Assembly: GCA_903906515.1 (NCBI GenBank)
Contig: CAIVKO010000004.1
Coordinates: 17,408-81,407, forward strand
Direction: 5' to 3'
Length of the DNA: 64,000 nucleotides
From: Akkermansiaceae bacterium
Lineage (GTDB): Bacteria; Verrucomicrobiota; Verrucomicrobiia; Verrucomicrobiales; Akkermansiaceae
The notes under the pieces were generated by a model. The model searched no databases. It saw only the letters and a list, made by a program, of their open reading frames with translations, and was not told the DNA's origin. Positions within the stretch are counted from its first letter, which is position 1. Each line of letters starts with the position of its first letter. The position numbers and the translations under genes were made by a program. Positions 1 to 9,083 of the stretch are shown piece by piece.

Positions 1-2
1 GC

Positions 3-425
3 GATTTACCGTCAGTTGACGCACGCTGCCGGCTCGGACTTTTCAAAGTGGAATCCTGGCCGGACCCAGGCACCACCGAAACCATCACCGGCGTCCTCAT
101 GAGCCGCTGGCAAACGTTGGAAACCGGCATCGCGCTAACCGGAGGCGAAGTGGATGGCATGGAAAATCCATTGGATACCAAGGAACTCACGATCGCCTAT
201 GGCGCGGAAAAATCCCTGAAGGTGACCGTCCACGCCATCGCCTTCAATCCGCACGGCGGCCTCCAATATCCCGCCGGTTCCAATCCTATCGCCATGCGCG
301 TCGCCGAAGGTTCATACCGCAGCGGCAAGGCATCCCCTAACCGCCACGGATCATCCGGAACCACCACCGAAAACCTTCTCAAAATCGGCCGCGTCACCGC
401 GCGCCCATATCGCATCGACGGATGA
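3..425 (+). CDS. Verru_Chthon cassette protein D, C-terminal part (partial at window start)
   Basis: The frame is open to the first base, so the GTG at 48 given by the ORF track is internal and the true start lies outside the window. The visible 140 residues are the C-terminal globular part of a small prepilin-like protein. A stretch ending FNPHGGLQYP is typical of the D member of the verrucomicrobial 'Verru_Chthon cassette'. The stop overlaps the ATG of the next gene (ATGA), so the genes are translationally coupled. The assignment rests mainly on position at the head of an unmistakable B-C-A series. The function of these cassettes is not established. A secreted pseudopilus-like assembly is an inference from the type IV prepilin leaders in the sister genes. 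Confidence 0.7.
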   Translation, partial: DLPSVDARCRLGLFKVESWPDPGTTETITGVLMSRWQTLETGIALTGGEVDGMENPLDTKELTIAYGAEKSLKVTVHAIAFNPHGGLQYPAGSNPIAMRVAEGSYRSGKASPNRHGSSGTTTENLLKIGRVTARPYRIDG

Positions 426-934
426 AACCCCGCTCATCCAACCCATCCCTGAAGCGGGCATCTTCCCTGATCGACGCAGTCATCGCCATCGGCGTACTGG
501 CGGTGGCCGCGCCTCTGGTTTTAGCCACCATGACCCAGGCCGGCAAAAGCGGACTATCAGCCGAGGCAGAAACCCGCTGCGCCTGGATGATCCCCGCCTG
601 CATGGAGGAAATCCGCTCCTCCCGAGATGGCCGCCCTCAATATTTCACCCCCACATCCGCTGGCCAGATCTTCCCTCCCGCCGACGACATCTGGGCACTT
701 GCTTTCGGTCCCGACGGCAAACCGGTCGGAAAAATATCCAAATCACACTACGACAAGGGCACCAAGGAAATGAATGGCAAACCGGTGTTCTACCTCGCCT
801 CGATGGCCGCCACCACCGCCGATGTTAAAACCGGCGAAACCCCGATGATGAACGTCCGGATTTCGATCGACTACCCGGCATCCGCACCCGTGTCCAAACG
901 CCAGAAACTCGATTTTCACACCCGTATTCCATGA
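422..934 (+). CDS. Verru_Chthon cassette protein B (prepilin-like)
   Basis: A 170-residue protein with one N-terminal hydrophobic helix at about residues 17-40, preceded by a short basic segment, as in type IV prepilin-like proteins. The classical GFTLIE processing motif is replaced by ASSLIDAVIA, the looser form seen in the B member of this cassette. The rest is a small soluble domain. Its start overlaps the stop of the D gene and its stop overlaps the start of the C gene by 4 bases, so the four genes form one tightly coupled operon. Likely an inner-membrane-anchored, exported subunit. No enzymatic motif is visible. Confidence 0.75.
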   Translation: MKPRSSNPSLKRASSLIDAVIAIGVLAVAAPLVLATMTQAGKSGLSAEAETRCAWMIPACMEEIRSSRDGRPQYFTPTSAGQIFPPADDIWALAFGPDGKPVGKISKSHYDKGTKEMNGKPVFYLASMAATTADVKTGETPMMNVRISIDYPASAPVSKRQKLDFHTRIP

Positions 935-1695
935 CTTCCGGCACCAACAAGAAACACTGCGGATTCACACTCATCGAACTGATGTGTTCGATGGCCGTCG
1001 GCTCGATCATCCTGCTGCTGGCCACCTCCATGCTCGGATCCTCCAGCGATAGTTACGAACGCATCGGCGGCGGCGTGGCCAGCGAACGCGATGCCCGCGC
1101 GCTGATAACCCAACTCACCTCCGACCTCTCCACCACGCATTTCCACAAGGATGAAGTCATCGAGAAATCCACCGCACCATGGCCTACCGACCGCCTGGGC
1201 TTTCTCTGCCTCCAACCCGCCCATGCCCAGTCCGACACCGGTCGCCTCGGCGACCTCTGTGCGGTGAGTTATTACATCAAGGATCTAACCATAAACGGCA
1301 AGACCGTCCGTTGCCTGATGCGCGGATTCCGGGAAAGCTCGGACACGTTCAACTCGCTTGAGGCCGACAATGTGTCATCGCTATTCACCGAGCAGCCGAA
1401 CATCGACGAACCTGTCGCTTTCGGCGTCGTTTCCTGGCAGGTCCTGCCGAAAGCACGCGACGCCTCCGGCAAATGGATCGACTGGGTGAAAAACACCACC
1501 ACCGGCCCCGAAGCGCTCGATGTCCGTCTCGTCCTGGCACGCCGCGGACTCATCGACAAACTCAAGCAGACTGCGGACTGGGACGGCAATGGAACATCCG
1601 GAATATTGTTAGGCTCGCCCGCGGAGCCAGACCGCAACAAGAACCTCGAAGTTTATGCAACCTTGATTCGTTTTGGAAATCATGAAGCCCCTTGA
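931..1695 (+). CDS. Verru_Chthon cassette protein C (prepilin-like)
   Basis: A 254-residue protein with a textbook type IV prepilin leader: short basic N-terminus, then GFTLIELM with the conserved Glu at +5, then a hydrophobic helix ending near residue 36. Cleavage and N-methylation by a prepilin peptidase would be expected, though no such peptidase gene lies in the window. The remainder is a mixed domain of about 215 residues, larger than in pilins and comparable to GspJ-sized minor pseudopilins. It overlaps the B gene at its start and the A gene at its end (the A ORF opens at 1673). Family membership is well supported by order and leader; the molecular role is unknown. Confidence 0.8.
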   Translation: MTSGTNKKHCGFTLIELMCSMAVGSIILLLATSMLGSSSDSYERIGGGVASERDARALITQLTSDLSTTHFHKDEVIEKSTAPWPTDRLGFLCLQPAHAQSDTGRLGDLCAVSYYIKDLTINGKTVRCLMRGFRESSDTFNSLEADNVSSLFTEQPNIDEPVAFGVVSWQVLPKARDASGKWIDWVKNTTTGPEALDVRLVLARRGLIDKLKQTADWDGNGTSGILLGSPAEPDRNKNLEVYATLIRFGNHEAP

Positions 1696-4621
1696 ATCCG
1701 TCCGTCAGCGGAATTTTACGGCGGGTTTCACGCTGCCTGCCATCCTGATCATCATGGGAGCTCTTCTCATCCTTGCGATTGGCGCCCTACTGGTCACAAG
1801 CATCGAGCGTAACACCGCACGTTCCTTCGTGGACAGCGAACGCGCCGATCTAGCCGCACGCGCCGGATTGGAAAATATCCGTGGCATCCTCAACACGGAG
1901 GCTGCCAACGATGATTTCATCATCCTGCATTCGTCCCTTGTGAATCCCATCGTGGAGAATCGGGACAAGGCTCCTCACTTGTTCCTCTCCCGCGGCAAGT
2001 CCACCGCAACCGGATATTCCTTCCGCTACATCCCGCTCTTCAGCAACCTAACACAACCTGATCCGGATGCCTCTCTCTCACCACCGAAGGTCGAACCGCT
2101 TGTCGGTGCCAACGACAGGGAATGGTTTGAGTTCACCACACTTCCCTATCAGGACAAGGTGCGCGCCGCATGGCTGCCGATCGAAGACGATAAAGGCCGC
2201 ACCGTCGCACGTTACGCATACTGGGTGGAGGATCTGCAGGGAAAAATCGACCCGAAAATCGCAGGCAATGAAAAAGGCCCGGGAATCACCCACACGCGTC
2301 TGGCATGGCCGTTTCCCGCGCCCGGTTTGAATCCACTAACAGACACCGGAGCACACCAACTCGACCAGATTGCCTTGTATGCAGTGGATCCATCCGCCAC
2401 CGAGGACCAGCAGGGCACAGTGGGTAAGAAACTCATCAAGAACCGCAGCATGTTGGTTTCTCCGGATTCCACGCTCGCGGCGGCAGGCGTCCCTACTCCG
2501 CTCGCTCGGGATGCCACTGGCCACCTCACGGATCCCAAAGCCCGTGCTGTCGAGGAGGCGCTGGCGACTGGACTCCAACCCTACAAGGAACAACCGTTGG
2601 TCCCCTTCGCAGACGGAATCAACGCCTCTGCTGCCGGGAAACCCAAACTCAACCTGAACAAACTCTTGGCCATCGGTGGCGATCCGGCGGTCCATGAAAT
2701 GGCCGCATTCATCAGGAATACCCTGCCCAAGTTTGATGACCGCAAGGGCGGATTCCCGGACAAGTATATCGAGACCCTGGCCGCAAATGCCCTCGATTAT
2801 GCCGATGCCGACGGCACTCCCACGTTATCCGATTCGGGATACCGCGGCCTCGACGCTTACCCGCTCGTCAGCGAGTTTCTCATGCGTTTCCGCTGGGAAA
2901 ACATCCTCGATGAAAACGGCAGGAAATATCTCATCCTCACGGCGTCCACCTATGTCGAACTCTGGAACATGACGGACAAACCGGCCACCGGCGATGCCGA
3001 GGTCTCGTATGAAACGAAATACTACTTTCCGTTAGGTGCAAATCCTTCCGTCAGCCTGGACAACATGAGCGACGCCACGCCCAAACTCGTCGAGAGCGAC
3101 GGCTACCGCTGGTTTCCGGCGATTCCCGTCAGCCTGCAACCCAATGAATATCACGTGTTCAACTGCGGCACCGTCACCTATAAGATCGATGCCGGACCAT
3201 CTTCCATTTTCATTCCCAGCCCAATGGTGTTGGAGGGCGAAATGTATGGGACCTCAAAAGCAGGATACCATCTGAAGTGGAACGGAAAAATCATCGACCA
3301 ATCGCGTGGCGGACTCCACCGCAACAACAGCAGCCTCAACTACCCGAAGAACACCGCCTCCCAGCCCAGCCAGCGCACGCGGGCAACCATCCCATCCCAC
3401 TCCCAAACCCGTGGCGTCAACAAATACATCAATAACATGGGCGATTGCCGGATGTCATTCTACAACCTGGCCCCGCAGGATGCCAATGTCTATCCGGATA
3501 ATTACAGCCCCAACCGCCGCAACATCCGGTGGGGCACGATCTACAACGCCGACGTCGCCACCAAAACCAAGCTCTACGGCCGGGTAATGCCATCCGAATG
3601 GCCGGACGGAGGACATAACTCGTCCTATGAATCCAACTCGTTCTATACCACCGACGAGCGTGTCAATCCCGATGATGCCAGGTTTTTCCCGAGTGCTTCA
3701 TCCATCCTCCGCAACCCGCCGGTGGAGGAAGCCCCGATGCGACTATCTAACATAGGTAGATTCTACAGCGCTACCGAACTCGGCCGCGTCTATGATCCGA
3801 TCATGTGGGAAAACGCCATACCCGCCGCTCCCAACCGGCCATGGGGTGATGTCACGTCCTCCAGCGTCTCCAACTCCGACTTCGGCGGTGGAAACACTCT
3901 GCGTATCGGACGCCCCGAACACCCTCGCTTCGACCACACATCCATTCCCGGCCAGGAAGCCTGCCGATTGCTCGACCTATTTCATGCGGGCATCGGATAC
4001 TCGTCCATTAAGGCGAAACGCGAGGGTCCGGTTTCTCAGATCGAGGGCCATGTCAACCTCAACACCGCGAACCGCGACTCGCTCCGCGCTCTGGCCGTCG
4101 GCGCGCTGATGATGGATCCCAAAATGTCGATCCGCACATCCGAGAACCACGATACAACATCGCAGATGTCTCCCCCGGTGGCTCCATTCAAACTCACCCC
4201 CGCGGAAATCAATACCGAGGCGAACCGGATCGCCGACGCGATCGTTCTAACCAGAAAATCCAAACCGTTCACCACTCCCTCATCCATCGCGGAGGTGCTG
4301 GATCCGGATGGAAAACCGGTGTTCGGCAACAAGGACCTGCTTCCAGACAACAAGGGTTCCATGGTCCACCTCTCTGACTCCGCCGCAGAGGAAATTTTTG
4401 CGCGGGTCTATGAGTCATCCACCGTCCGTTCGAGAAATTTCCGCATCTGGGTGGTTGGCCAAGCCATCACTCCCACCACGTCCACCACCGCCAAACCGGA
4501 AGTGCTGGCCGAGGTCCGCCGGGTGTTCACGGTTTTCGCGGACCCGGGCGAACGCGCGTCCGATGGCTCGATTGATCCCCAGAAATCCAAACTGAAGATT
4601 CTTCATGAAAATCAATTCTAA
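1673..4621 (+). CDS. Verru_Chthon cassette protein A (large prepilin-like protein)
   Basis: A 982-residue protein. An N-terminal helix at about residues 18-44 follows a prepilin-like GFTLPAIL sequence, then a very large exported region. A segment near residues 790-860 (HVNLNTANRD, then helices) resembles the helix-hairpin region of GspK, the large minor pseudopilin that caps type II secretion pseudopili. That comparison is my inference. The ATG at 1673 lies inside the end of cassette C; a second ATG at 1682 is equally possible. The stop overlaps the start of the downstream secreted protein. As the largest, last member of the D-B-C-A order it fits the A family well. Confidence 0.8.
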   Translation: MEIMKPLESVRQRNFTAGFTLPAILIIMGALLILAIGALLVTSIERNTARSFVDSERADLAARAGLENIRGILNTEAANDDFIILHSSLVNPIVENRDKAPHLFLSRGKSTATGYSFRYIPLFSNLTQPDPDASLSPPKVEPLVGANDREWFEFTTLPYQDKVRAAWLPIEDDKGRTVARYAYWVEDLQGKIDPKIAGNEKGPGITHTRLAWPFPAPGLNPLTDTGAHQLDQIALYAVDPSATEDQQGTVGKKLIKNRSMLVSPDSTLAAAGVPTPLARDATGHLTDPKARAVEEALATGLQPYKEQPLVPFADGINASAAGKPKLNLNKLLAIGGDPAVHEMAAFIRNTLPKFDDRKGGFPDKYIETLAANALDYADADGTPTLSDSGYRGLDAYPLVSEFLMRFRWENILDENGRKYLILTASTYVELWNMTDKPATGDAEVSYETKYYFPLGANPSVSLDNMSDATPKLVESDGYRWFPAIPVSLQPNEYHVFNCGTVTYKIDAGPSSIFIPSPMVLEGEMYGTSKAGYHLKWNGKIIDQSRGGLHRNNSSLNYPKNTASQPSQRTRATIPSHSQTRGVNKYINNMGDCRMSFYNLAPQDANVYPDNYSPNRRNIRWGTIYNADVATKTKLYGRVMPSEWPDGGHNSSYESNSFYTTDERVNPDDARFFPSASSILRNPPVEEAPMRLSNIGRFYSATELGRVYDPIMWENAIPAAPNRPWGDVTSSSVSNSDFGGGNTLRIGRPEHPRFDHTSIPGQEACRLLDLFHAGIGYSSIKAKREGPVSQIEGHVNLNTANRDSLRALAVGALMMDPKMSIRTSENHDTTSQMSPPVAPFKLTPAEINTEANRIADAIVLTRKSKPFTTPSSIAEVLDPDGKPVFGNKDLLPDNKGSMVHLSDSAAEEIFARVYESSTVRSRNFRIWVVGQAITPTTSTTAKPEVLAEVRRVFTVFADPGERASDGSIDPQKSKLKILHENQF

Positions 4622-5297
4622 CATCATCATGATGACCGCATGGCTTGCGGCATCCTCGCTCTTTGCCGCGAGCGAGCGACAGGAAAAACCCGAGGTGGGA
4701 TTCATCCGCATCGTCCACGCCGTGGCACCGGGCGAGGGGAAATTGAATATCATGGTTGATGGCGAGGACATCTTCCCCAAGGGCTACGATCTCGGCCAAC
4801 GCACCGGTGGCTTCGGTATCAAGGCCGGAGTCCACATGATAGCCCTCAAGAAGGAGGGCGTGGAGTCAAGACCCACCCAGGTGACATTGAAGGACGATGA
4901 AACCCTCACCCTGATCGGTTTCGCCGAGAAAGAGCCAAAAAAAAAGGAAGGCGACCCACCTGTTTGGAAAACCCGGATCCTCCGACTCAAACAAAGCGAA
5001 CCCGAACACGGATTCCGCATGACCTTGGTCTCAGCGTGCGATCAGGATGAAGTGACCGTAAAGACCGTAGTGCAGGGAAAAAAATCCATTGAAACCGCGT
5101 CCGTGAAACGCCTCACCACCACCCTCATGGATCTCGGTCGCTCGCGACGCGAGGTGCTGGTCAAAGCCGGCGATGAAGTCATCACCACCATCTCACCCGA
5201 GGACCCCGGCAACTACGTGGTTGTTCTCTATCAGGGTGCTGATGGCAAAATTATGGCGCTTTCATTCTACGATCCCAAGTTCGTCATCGCCGGGTGA
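4605..5297 (+). CDS. Secreted protein encoded with the Verru_Chthon cassette
   Basis: A 230-residue protein with a clear Sec signal peptide (hydrophobic residues 5-20, cleavage near SLFAA-S). The mature part is predicted as beta-rich, and its opening (IRIVHAVAPGEGKLNIMVDG) resembles the beta-sandwich start of DUF4397-type exported proteins. The similarity is by eye and weak. The gene overlaps the cassette A gene by 17 bases and is therefore part of the same operon. It may be a periplasmic or surface partner of the cassette proteins. No catalytic residues are apparent. Confidence 0.65.
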   Translation: MKINSNIIMMTAWLAASSLFAASERQEKPEVGFIRIVHAVAPGEGKLNIMVDGEDIFPKGYDLGQRTGGFGIKAGVHMIALKKEGVESRPTQVTLKDDETLTLIGFAEKEPKKKEGDPPVWKTRILRLKQSEPEHGFRMTLVSACDQDEVTVKTVVQGKKSIETASVKRLTTTLMDLGRSRREVLVKAGDEVITTISPEDPGNYVVVLYQGADGKIMALSFYDPKFVIAG

Positions 5298-5378
5298 TTT
5301 TCCAAAAGAAAGGTTGTAATTCATCACGGTCGACCTTTGGATCGATCACCGAGTGTTTACAACCTCATCATCCGTGAA

Positions 5379-6227
5379 ATGATCCCATCGGAAAACCGTT
5401 GTTCGTTTCCCCGAGAACCCGTGAATGCATGCGGAGTTCGCCTGCTGACGATGTGGCGGGTGAGGGCGGGAGCGGAATACCGCAGGGTATCCGCCCGCTC
5501 GCGGCACGATTCCCAAGCGCTGCTGGGACAGGCGGGAAAAAACATTGTGGCGGTCAGGACAGACGCCGGCGAAGGAGTGATCGTAGCCAAGGGCCGACGC
5601 CACCTGCTCCGGCGGGGATCGCTGCTGCTCTTTGATTTTCCTTCATTAGAGGAATACCAAACTCTCGGTGCACGCTGGGATTTCTGGTGGGTCGAACTGG
5701 TGGCGCAGGAACCGCTTCATTTACCGACGCACCAAGTGTGGGAGGTCCCGATGCTCAAGGGTGAAAATTTGCGATGCGAGGAAGTATTCTCCAAACTGAG
5801 CGCCGAGCGGATCGAAACCCGCTGCCTTGCCGCCGCGACCTGGCAGGCATTGTTCTTCGGATGGTGCGACATGATCAATACCGCCAGGCATGCCAATTCC
5901 CGTGACGAGACTGGCGTCCACTTGTTGCTGGAGGCGTTGAAACGTGAACCCTCACTGCCATGGACATTCGAAGACATGGCTTCGGCCAGCGGGATGAGCC
6001 CTACCGCCATGCGGGCGGCATGCCACAAAGTGTTGGGCAAGACACCGGCCCGGATCCGGAACCAACTCAAACTTTGCCACGCCTATGAACACCTGCGGCG
6101 CGGCGACCTCAACGTGGCCGAAGTCGCGGAATCACTCGGATTCTGCGACCCGTTCCACTTCAGCAAGGCATTCAAAAAAGAATTTGGTTACAGCCCGTCC
6201 GCCATCCAACGGCATCCCACCATGTGA
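5379..6227 (+). CDS. AraC family transcriptional regulator
   Basis: About 282 residues from the ATG at 5379; the ORF track opens at a TTG 42 bases upstream. The C-terminal 95 residues hold the two helix-turn-helix units of AraC/XylS proteins: first near DMASASGMSPTAMRAAC, second near VAEVAESLGFCDPFHFSKAFKKE, followed by the family's F-G-Y-S-P signature. The N-terminal part (about residues 30-130) looks like a degenerate cupin-type effector domain. It stands alone between the cassette and the type I restriction remnant, so its target is unclear. The sugar-acid operon starting at 10.3 kb is a candidate only because effectors of this family are often sugars. Confidence 0.85.
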   Translation: MIPSENRCSFPREPVNACGVRLLTMWRVRAGAEYRRVSARSRHDSQALLGQAGKNIVAVRTDAGEGVIVAKGRRHLLRRGSLLLFDFPSLEEYQTLGARWDFWWVELVAQEPLHLPTHQVWEVPMLKGENLRCEEVFSKLSAERIETRCLAAATWQALFFGWCDMINTARHANSRDETGVHLLLEALKREPSLPWTFEDMASASGMSPTAMRAACHKVLGKTPARIRNQLKLCHAYEHLRRGDLNVAEVAESLGFCDPFHFSKAFKKEFGYSPSAIQRHPTM

Positions 6228-6239
6228 TGGCAAAGAGGA

Positions 6240-7847
6240 CTACGGCAGCAAGGGCAACCCAAGCTCCTTCAGGAATTGGTTGTGCTTGCTGGTCGCGGTG
6301 CGGATCGACTTTTCAAGGCCCACGAGTTTTTGGTGGTTACCAGCAAGGTCGATCTCCTTATCCGACACCGCCGTACTGATGTAGCGGGAGATATTGAGGT
6401 TGAAGTCGTTCTTCGCGATCTCCTCCATCCCCACGCGGCGGGAGTAGCGGGTCTCCTCCTTGCGAAACTGATAGGTGTCGATGATTTTTGAAATGTGCTC
6501 CTGCGTGAGTTGGTTCTGACGCTTGCCTTTCACGAAGTGCTCGGCGGCGTTGATGAAGAGAACGTCGTCGGGCTTCTTGCACTTCTTGAGCACGAGGATG
6601 CAGACGGGGATGCCGGTGGAATAGAAGAGATTGGCGGGCAGGCCGATGACGGTGTCGATGTGGCCGTCCTTGAGCAACTTGGTGCGGATGCGTTCCTCGG
6701 CTCCGCCACGGAAAAGAACGCCGTGGGGCAGGATGATGGCCATGACGCCTTCATCTTTGAGGAAGTGGAAACCGTGGAGCAGGAAGGCAAAGTCGGCGGC
6801 GGACTTGGGGGCGAGGCCGTGGTTTTTGAAACGCACGTCATCGCCCATGGCGTCGGTGGGTTCCCAGCGGTAGCTGAAGGGCGGATTGGCGACGATGGCG
6901 TCGAAGCTGGGTTTCTTCGCCGGGTTCAACTCACGCTGCATGTCCCACTCGTTAGTTAGGGTGTCGCCGTGGAAGATTTCGAACTCGGTGTCCTTCACCC
7001 CGTGCAGCAGCATGTTCATGCGGGCCAGGTTGTAGGTGGTGATGTTCTTTTCCTGTCCGTAGATCTTGCCGATGCCTTGCGGCCCCATGCGTTTGCGCAC
7101 GTTGAGCAGCAGGGAGCCGGAGCCGCAGGCAAAGTCCAGCACGCTTTCCAGCCGTTTCTTCGGCCCGGTTTTCGGTTCCTGGCTGTCCAGCGTGACGATG
7201 GTGGAGAGGATGTCGGAAATCTGCTGCGGGGTGTAGAACTCGCCCGCCTTCTTGCCCGACCCGGCGGCAAACTGGCCGATCAGGTATTCATAGGCATCGC
7301 CCAGCGCGTCGATGTTGGTGGAAAACTCGTTCAGCCCCTCGGCGATCTTCTGGATGATGGTGCAGAGCTTGGCGTTGCGGTCGGCGTAGGTCTTGCCGAG
7401 TTTGGGAGAGGCCAGATCGATCTCGGAAAACAGGCCGTCAAACGTGCTCTCGAAGGACTCGTCTTGAATGTATTTGAAACCGGCCTGCAGAGTGTTCAGC
7501 AGCTCGCCATTCTGGGTGCGGGCCATGCCGGCGATACTGTTCCAGAGGTGCGGTGGCTGGATGACGTAATGCACCTTGCGGCGCATCTGTTTCTCGAAGG
7601 TTGGGATGTCCTTACGGTTGTTCTTATACCAAGACGCCAGTGGAACGCTGCGATCATCCGCGCCGAGCTTGGGATAATCTTTCCCCAGTTCCTTCTTAGC
7701 CGCCGTCTCGTAGTTATCCGAGAGGTAGCGCAGGAAGAGGAAGGACAGCATGTAGTCGCGGAAATCGTCCGCATCCATCGCCCCACGCAGTTGGTCGGCG
7801 ATGCCCCAGAGGGTGGAGCCTAGTTTCTTTTGGTTGGTGTCGGTCAT
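6240..7847 (-). CDS. hsdM: Type I restriction-modification system methyltransferase subunit HsdM
   Basis: A full-length 535-residue N6-adenine DNA methyltransferase. An HsdM N-terminal helical domain (residues 1-150) is followed by the SAM-binding motif I (LDFACGSGSLLL, about residue 237) and the catalytic motif IV NPPF (about residue 322). Type I methylation needs HsdM plus a specificity subunit, but no hsdS lies next to this gene: only 12 bases separate its stop from the stop of the AraC gene. Its ATG overlaps the stop of the rhuM gene by 4 bases. It is intact by reading frame but probably orphaned, so activity would depend on an hsdS elsewhere. Confidence 0.93.
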   Translation of the reverse strand: MTDTNQKKLGSTLWGIADQLRGAMDADDFRDYMLSFLFLRYLSDNYETAAKKELGKDYPKLGADDRSVPLASWYKNNRKDIPTFEKQMRRKVHYVIQPPHLWNSIAGMARTQNGELLNTLQAGFKYIQDESFESTFDGLFSEIDLASPKLGKTYADRNAKLCTIIQKIAEGLNEFSTNIDALGDAYEYLIGQFAAGSGKKAGEFYTPQQISDILSTIVTLDSQEPKTGPKKRLESVLDFACGSGSLLLNVRKRMGPQGIGKIYGQEKNITTYNLARMNMLLHGVKDTEFEIFHGDTLTNEWDMQRELNPAKKPSFDAIVANPPFSYRWEPTDAMGDDVRFKNHGLAPKSAADFAFLLHGFHFLKDEGVMAIILPHGVLFRGGAEERIRTKLLKDGHIDTVIGLPANLFYSTGIPVCILVLKKCKKPDDVLFINAAEHFVKGKRQNQLTQEHISKIIDTYQFRKEETRYSRRVGMEEIAKNDFNLNISRYISTAVSDKEIDLAGNHQKLVGLEKSIRTATSKHNQFLKELGLPLLP

Positions 7848-8845
7848 TTTTTTGGGCGACGTTTGATTTTGGTTTCGAGCGCTCTGAGGTCGGCCTCGTC
7901 CTCTTGATCGGCTGCCTGCGCTTCCTGGTTTTTTCGGCGCTGATCGTAGTCGAGATAGAGGGCGCTGGTCTTGTTCTCCATCTGTTCATGGCTGATGGCC
8001 CCCGCATGGGTCAGCAGCGGGAAGCCGTTGGAGGTGATGATCTGGTCCACGTTTGCCTTCCAGAAGCTCATGCGTGTCTCCTGCTTGCTCTTCGCTCGCA
8101 GCTCGGCGGTTTCCAGGAAGATGACCACGAGGCGGTTCAGGGTGTCTATCTCGTCTTCGGTGAGATAGTTTTTAGCGACGACGATGTCCGCCTTGCGCAC
8201 CTTTTCGCCCTTCCAGGCGAGCAAGCCGAAATGCGGATCGGCGGGATTCGCCCGGGCGGTGATGAGTTCGGCGGCGGTTTTCCGCGTCACAGCGAAAATC
8301 AGCAGGTTCTGCACCGTGGCGAAGAAGACCTGTGTGGCCTTGTCCGTCTTGTCGTAGTCGCTGCTCAGGGCAAAGAGGTCGCGCACTTTCTGGTAAAAGC
8401 GCTTCTCGGAGGCCCGGATGTCCCGGATGCGCTCCAGCATTTCATCGAAATAATCCGGACGGCCATCCGGATTCTTCAGCCGCTCGTCGTCCATCACGAA
8501 GCCCTTGAGCAGGTATTCCTTCAGGATAGTGGAGGCCCAGCGGCGGAACTGCACCCCACGAGGCGAGCGCACCCGGTAGCCCACGGCCAGAATAGCGTCA
8601 AGGTTGTAGAGTTTGGTGGAGTAGGCCTTGCCGTCTGCTGCAGTTGTCAAGGATTCCTTGACAACTGAATCCTCGCTCAGCTCTCCGTCCTCGAAGACGT
8701 TCTTCAGGTGCAGGGAGATGTTCTGTTTGGTGGCGTCAAACAGTTCCGCCATTTCCAGCTGCGTCAGCCAGACGGTTTGCTCCTGCGCCCGCAGTTTGAT
8801 CTGGCTGCGGCCGTCATCGGTGGTGTAGAGAATAAGGTCGTTCAT
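7844..8845 (-). CDS. RhuM family protein (type I RM-associated)
   Basis: The start at 8845 gives 333 residues. It is preferred to the ORF-track start at 8953, because MNDLILYTTDDG is the typical RhuM N-terminus and the upstream residues come from the fused hsdM remnant. The N-terminal half contains the hallmark run WLTQLEMAELF followed by LHLKNVF, and then a VGYRVRSPRG segment. RhuM proteins were named from a Salmonella pathogenicity island and very often lie inside type I RM operons; their biochemical role is not settled. The N-terminal DNA-binding-like fold suggests regulation. The last residues overlap the hsdM start, so both are co-translated. Confidence 0.85.
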   Translation of the reverse strand: MNDLILYTTDDGRSQIKLRAQEQTVWLTQLEMAELFDATKQNISLHLKNVFEDGELSEDSVVKESLTTAADGKAYSTKLYNLDAILAVGYRVRSPRGVQFRRWASTILKEYLLKGFVMDDERLKNPDGRPDYFDEMLERIRDIRASEKRFYQKVRDLFALSSDYDKTDKATQVFFATVQNLLIFAVTRKTAAELITARANPADPHFGLLAWKGEKVRKADIVVAKNYLTEDEIDTLNRLVVIFLETAELRAKSKQETRMSFWKANVDQIITSNGFPLLTHAGAISHEQMENKTSALYLDYDQRRKNQEAQAADQEDEADLRALETKIKRRPKK

Positions 8846-8939
8846 GGGGTTGGTTGGGAGGCTTCGTGGTGGATCATTTTCGTGACGCCACGAAATTGAT
8901 CCGCTTCGATTCGGCGGAACAAAAAAGCATAGGGTCACA

Positions 8940-9026
8940 GAAGTTGTCCGCATCCATCGCCCCGCGCAGTGGGTCGGCGATGCTCCAGAGGGTCTTGCCC
9001 TGTTTCTTTTGGTTGGTGTCGGTCAT
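8940..9026 (-). pseudogene. 5' stub of a second hsdM gene
   Basis: Read on the minus strand from the ATG at 9026, this 87-base stretch aligns without gaps to the first 87 bases of hsdM (7761-7847). I count about 10 mismatches, roughly 88% identity. It encodes MTDTNQKKQGKTLWSIADPL and then runs into unrelated sequence just before rhuM. The divergence means it is the remains of a related but different hsdM rather than a fresh duplication. It sits between the truncated hsdR and rhuM, which is where a deletion or recombination between two type I loci would leave a scar. Confidence 0.75.
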
Positions 9027-9083
9027 GGGGAGATCGTTCAGGGAAGGTTGGTGTGGGCGTATCGTTGTGCAGAATATCCACTA

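Noticed and set aside
8846-8953. N-terminal extension of RhuM in the ORF track
   Set aside because: It derives from the junction with the hsdM stub; the typical RhuM start is the ATG at 8845.
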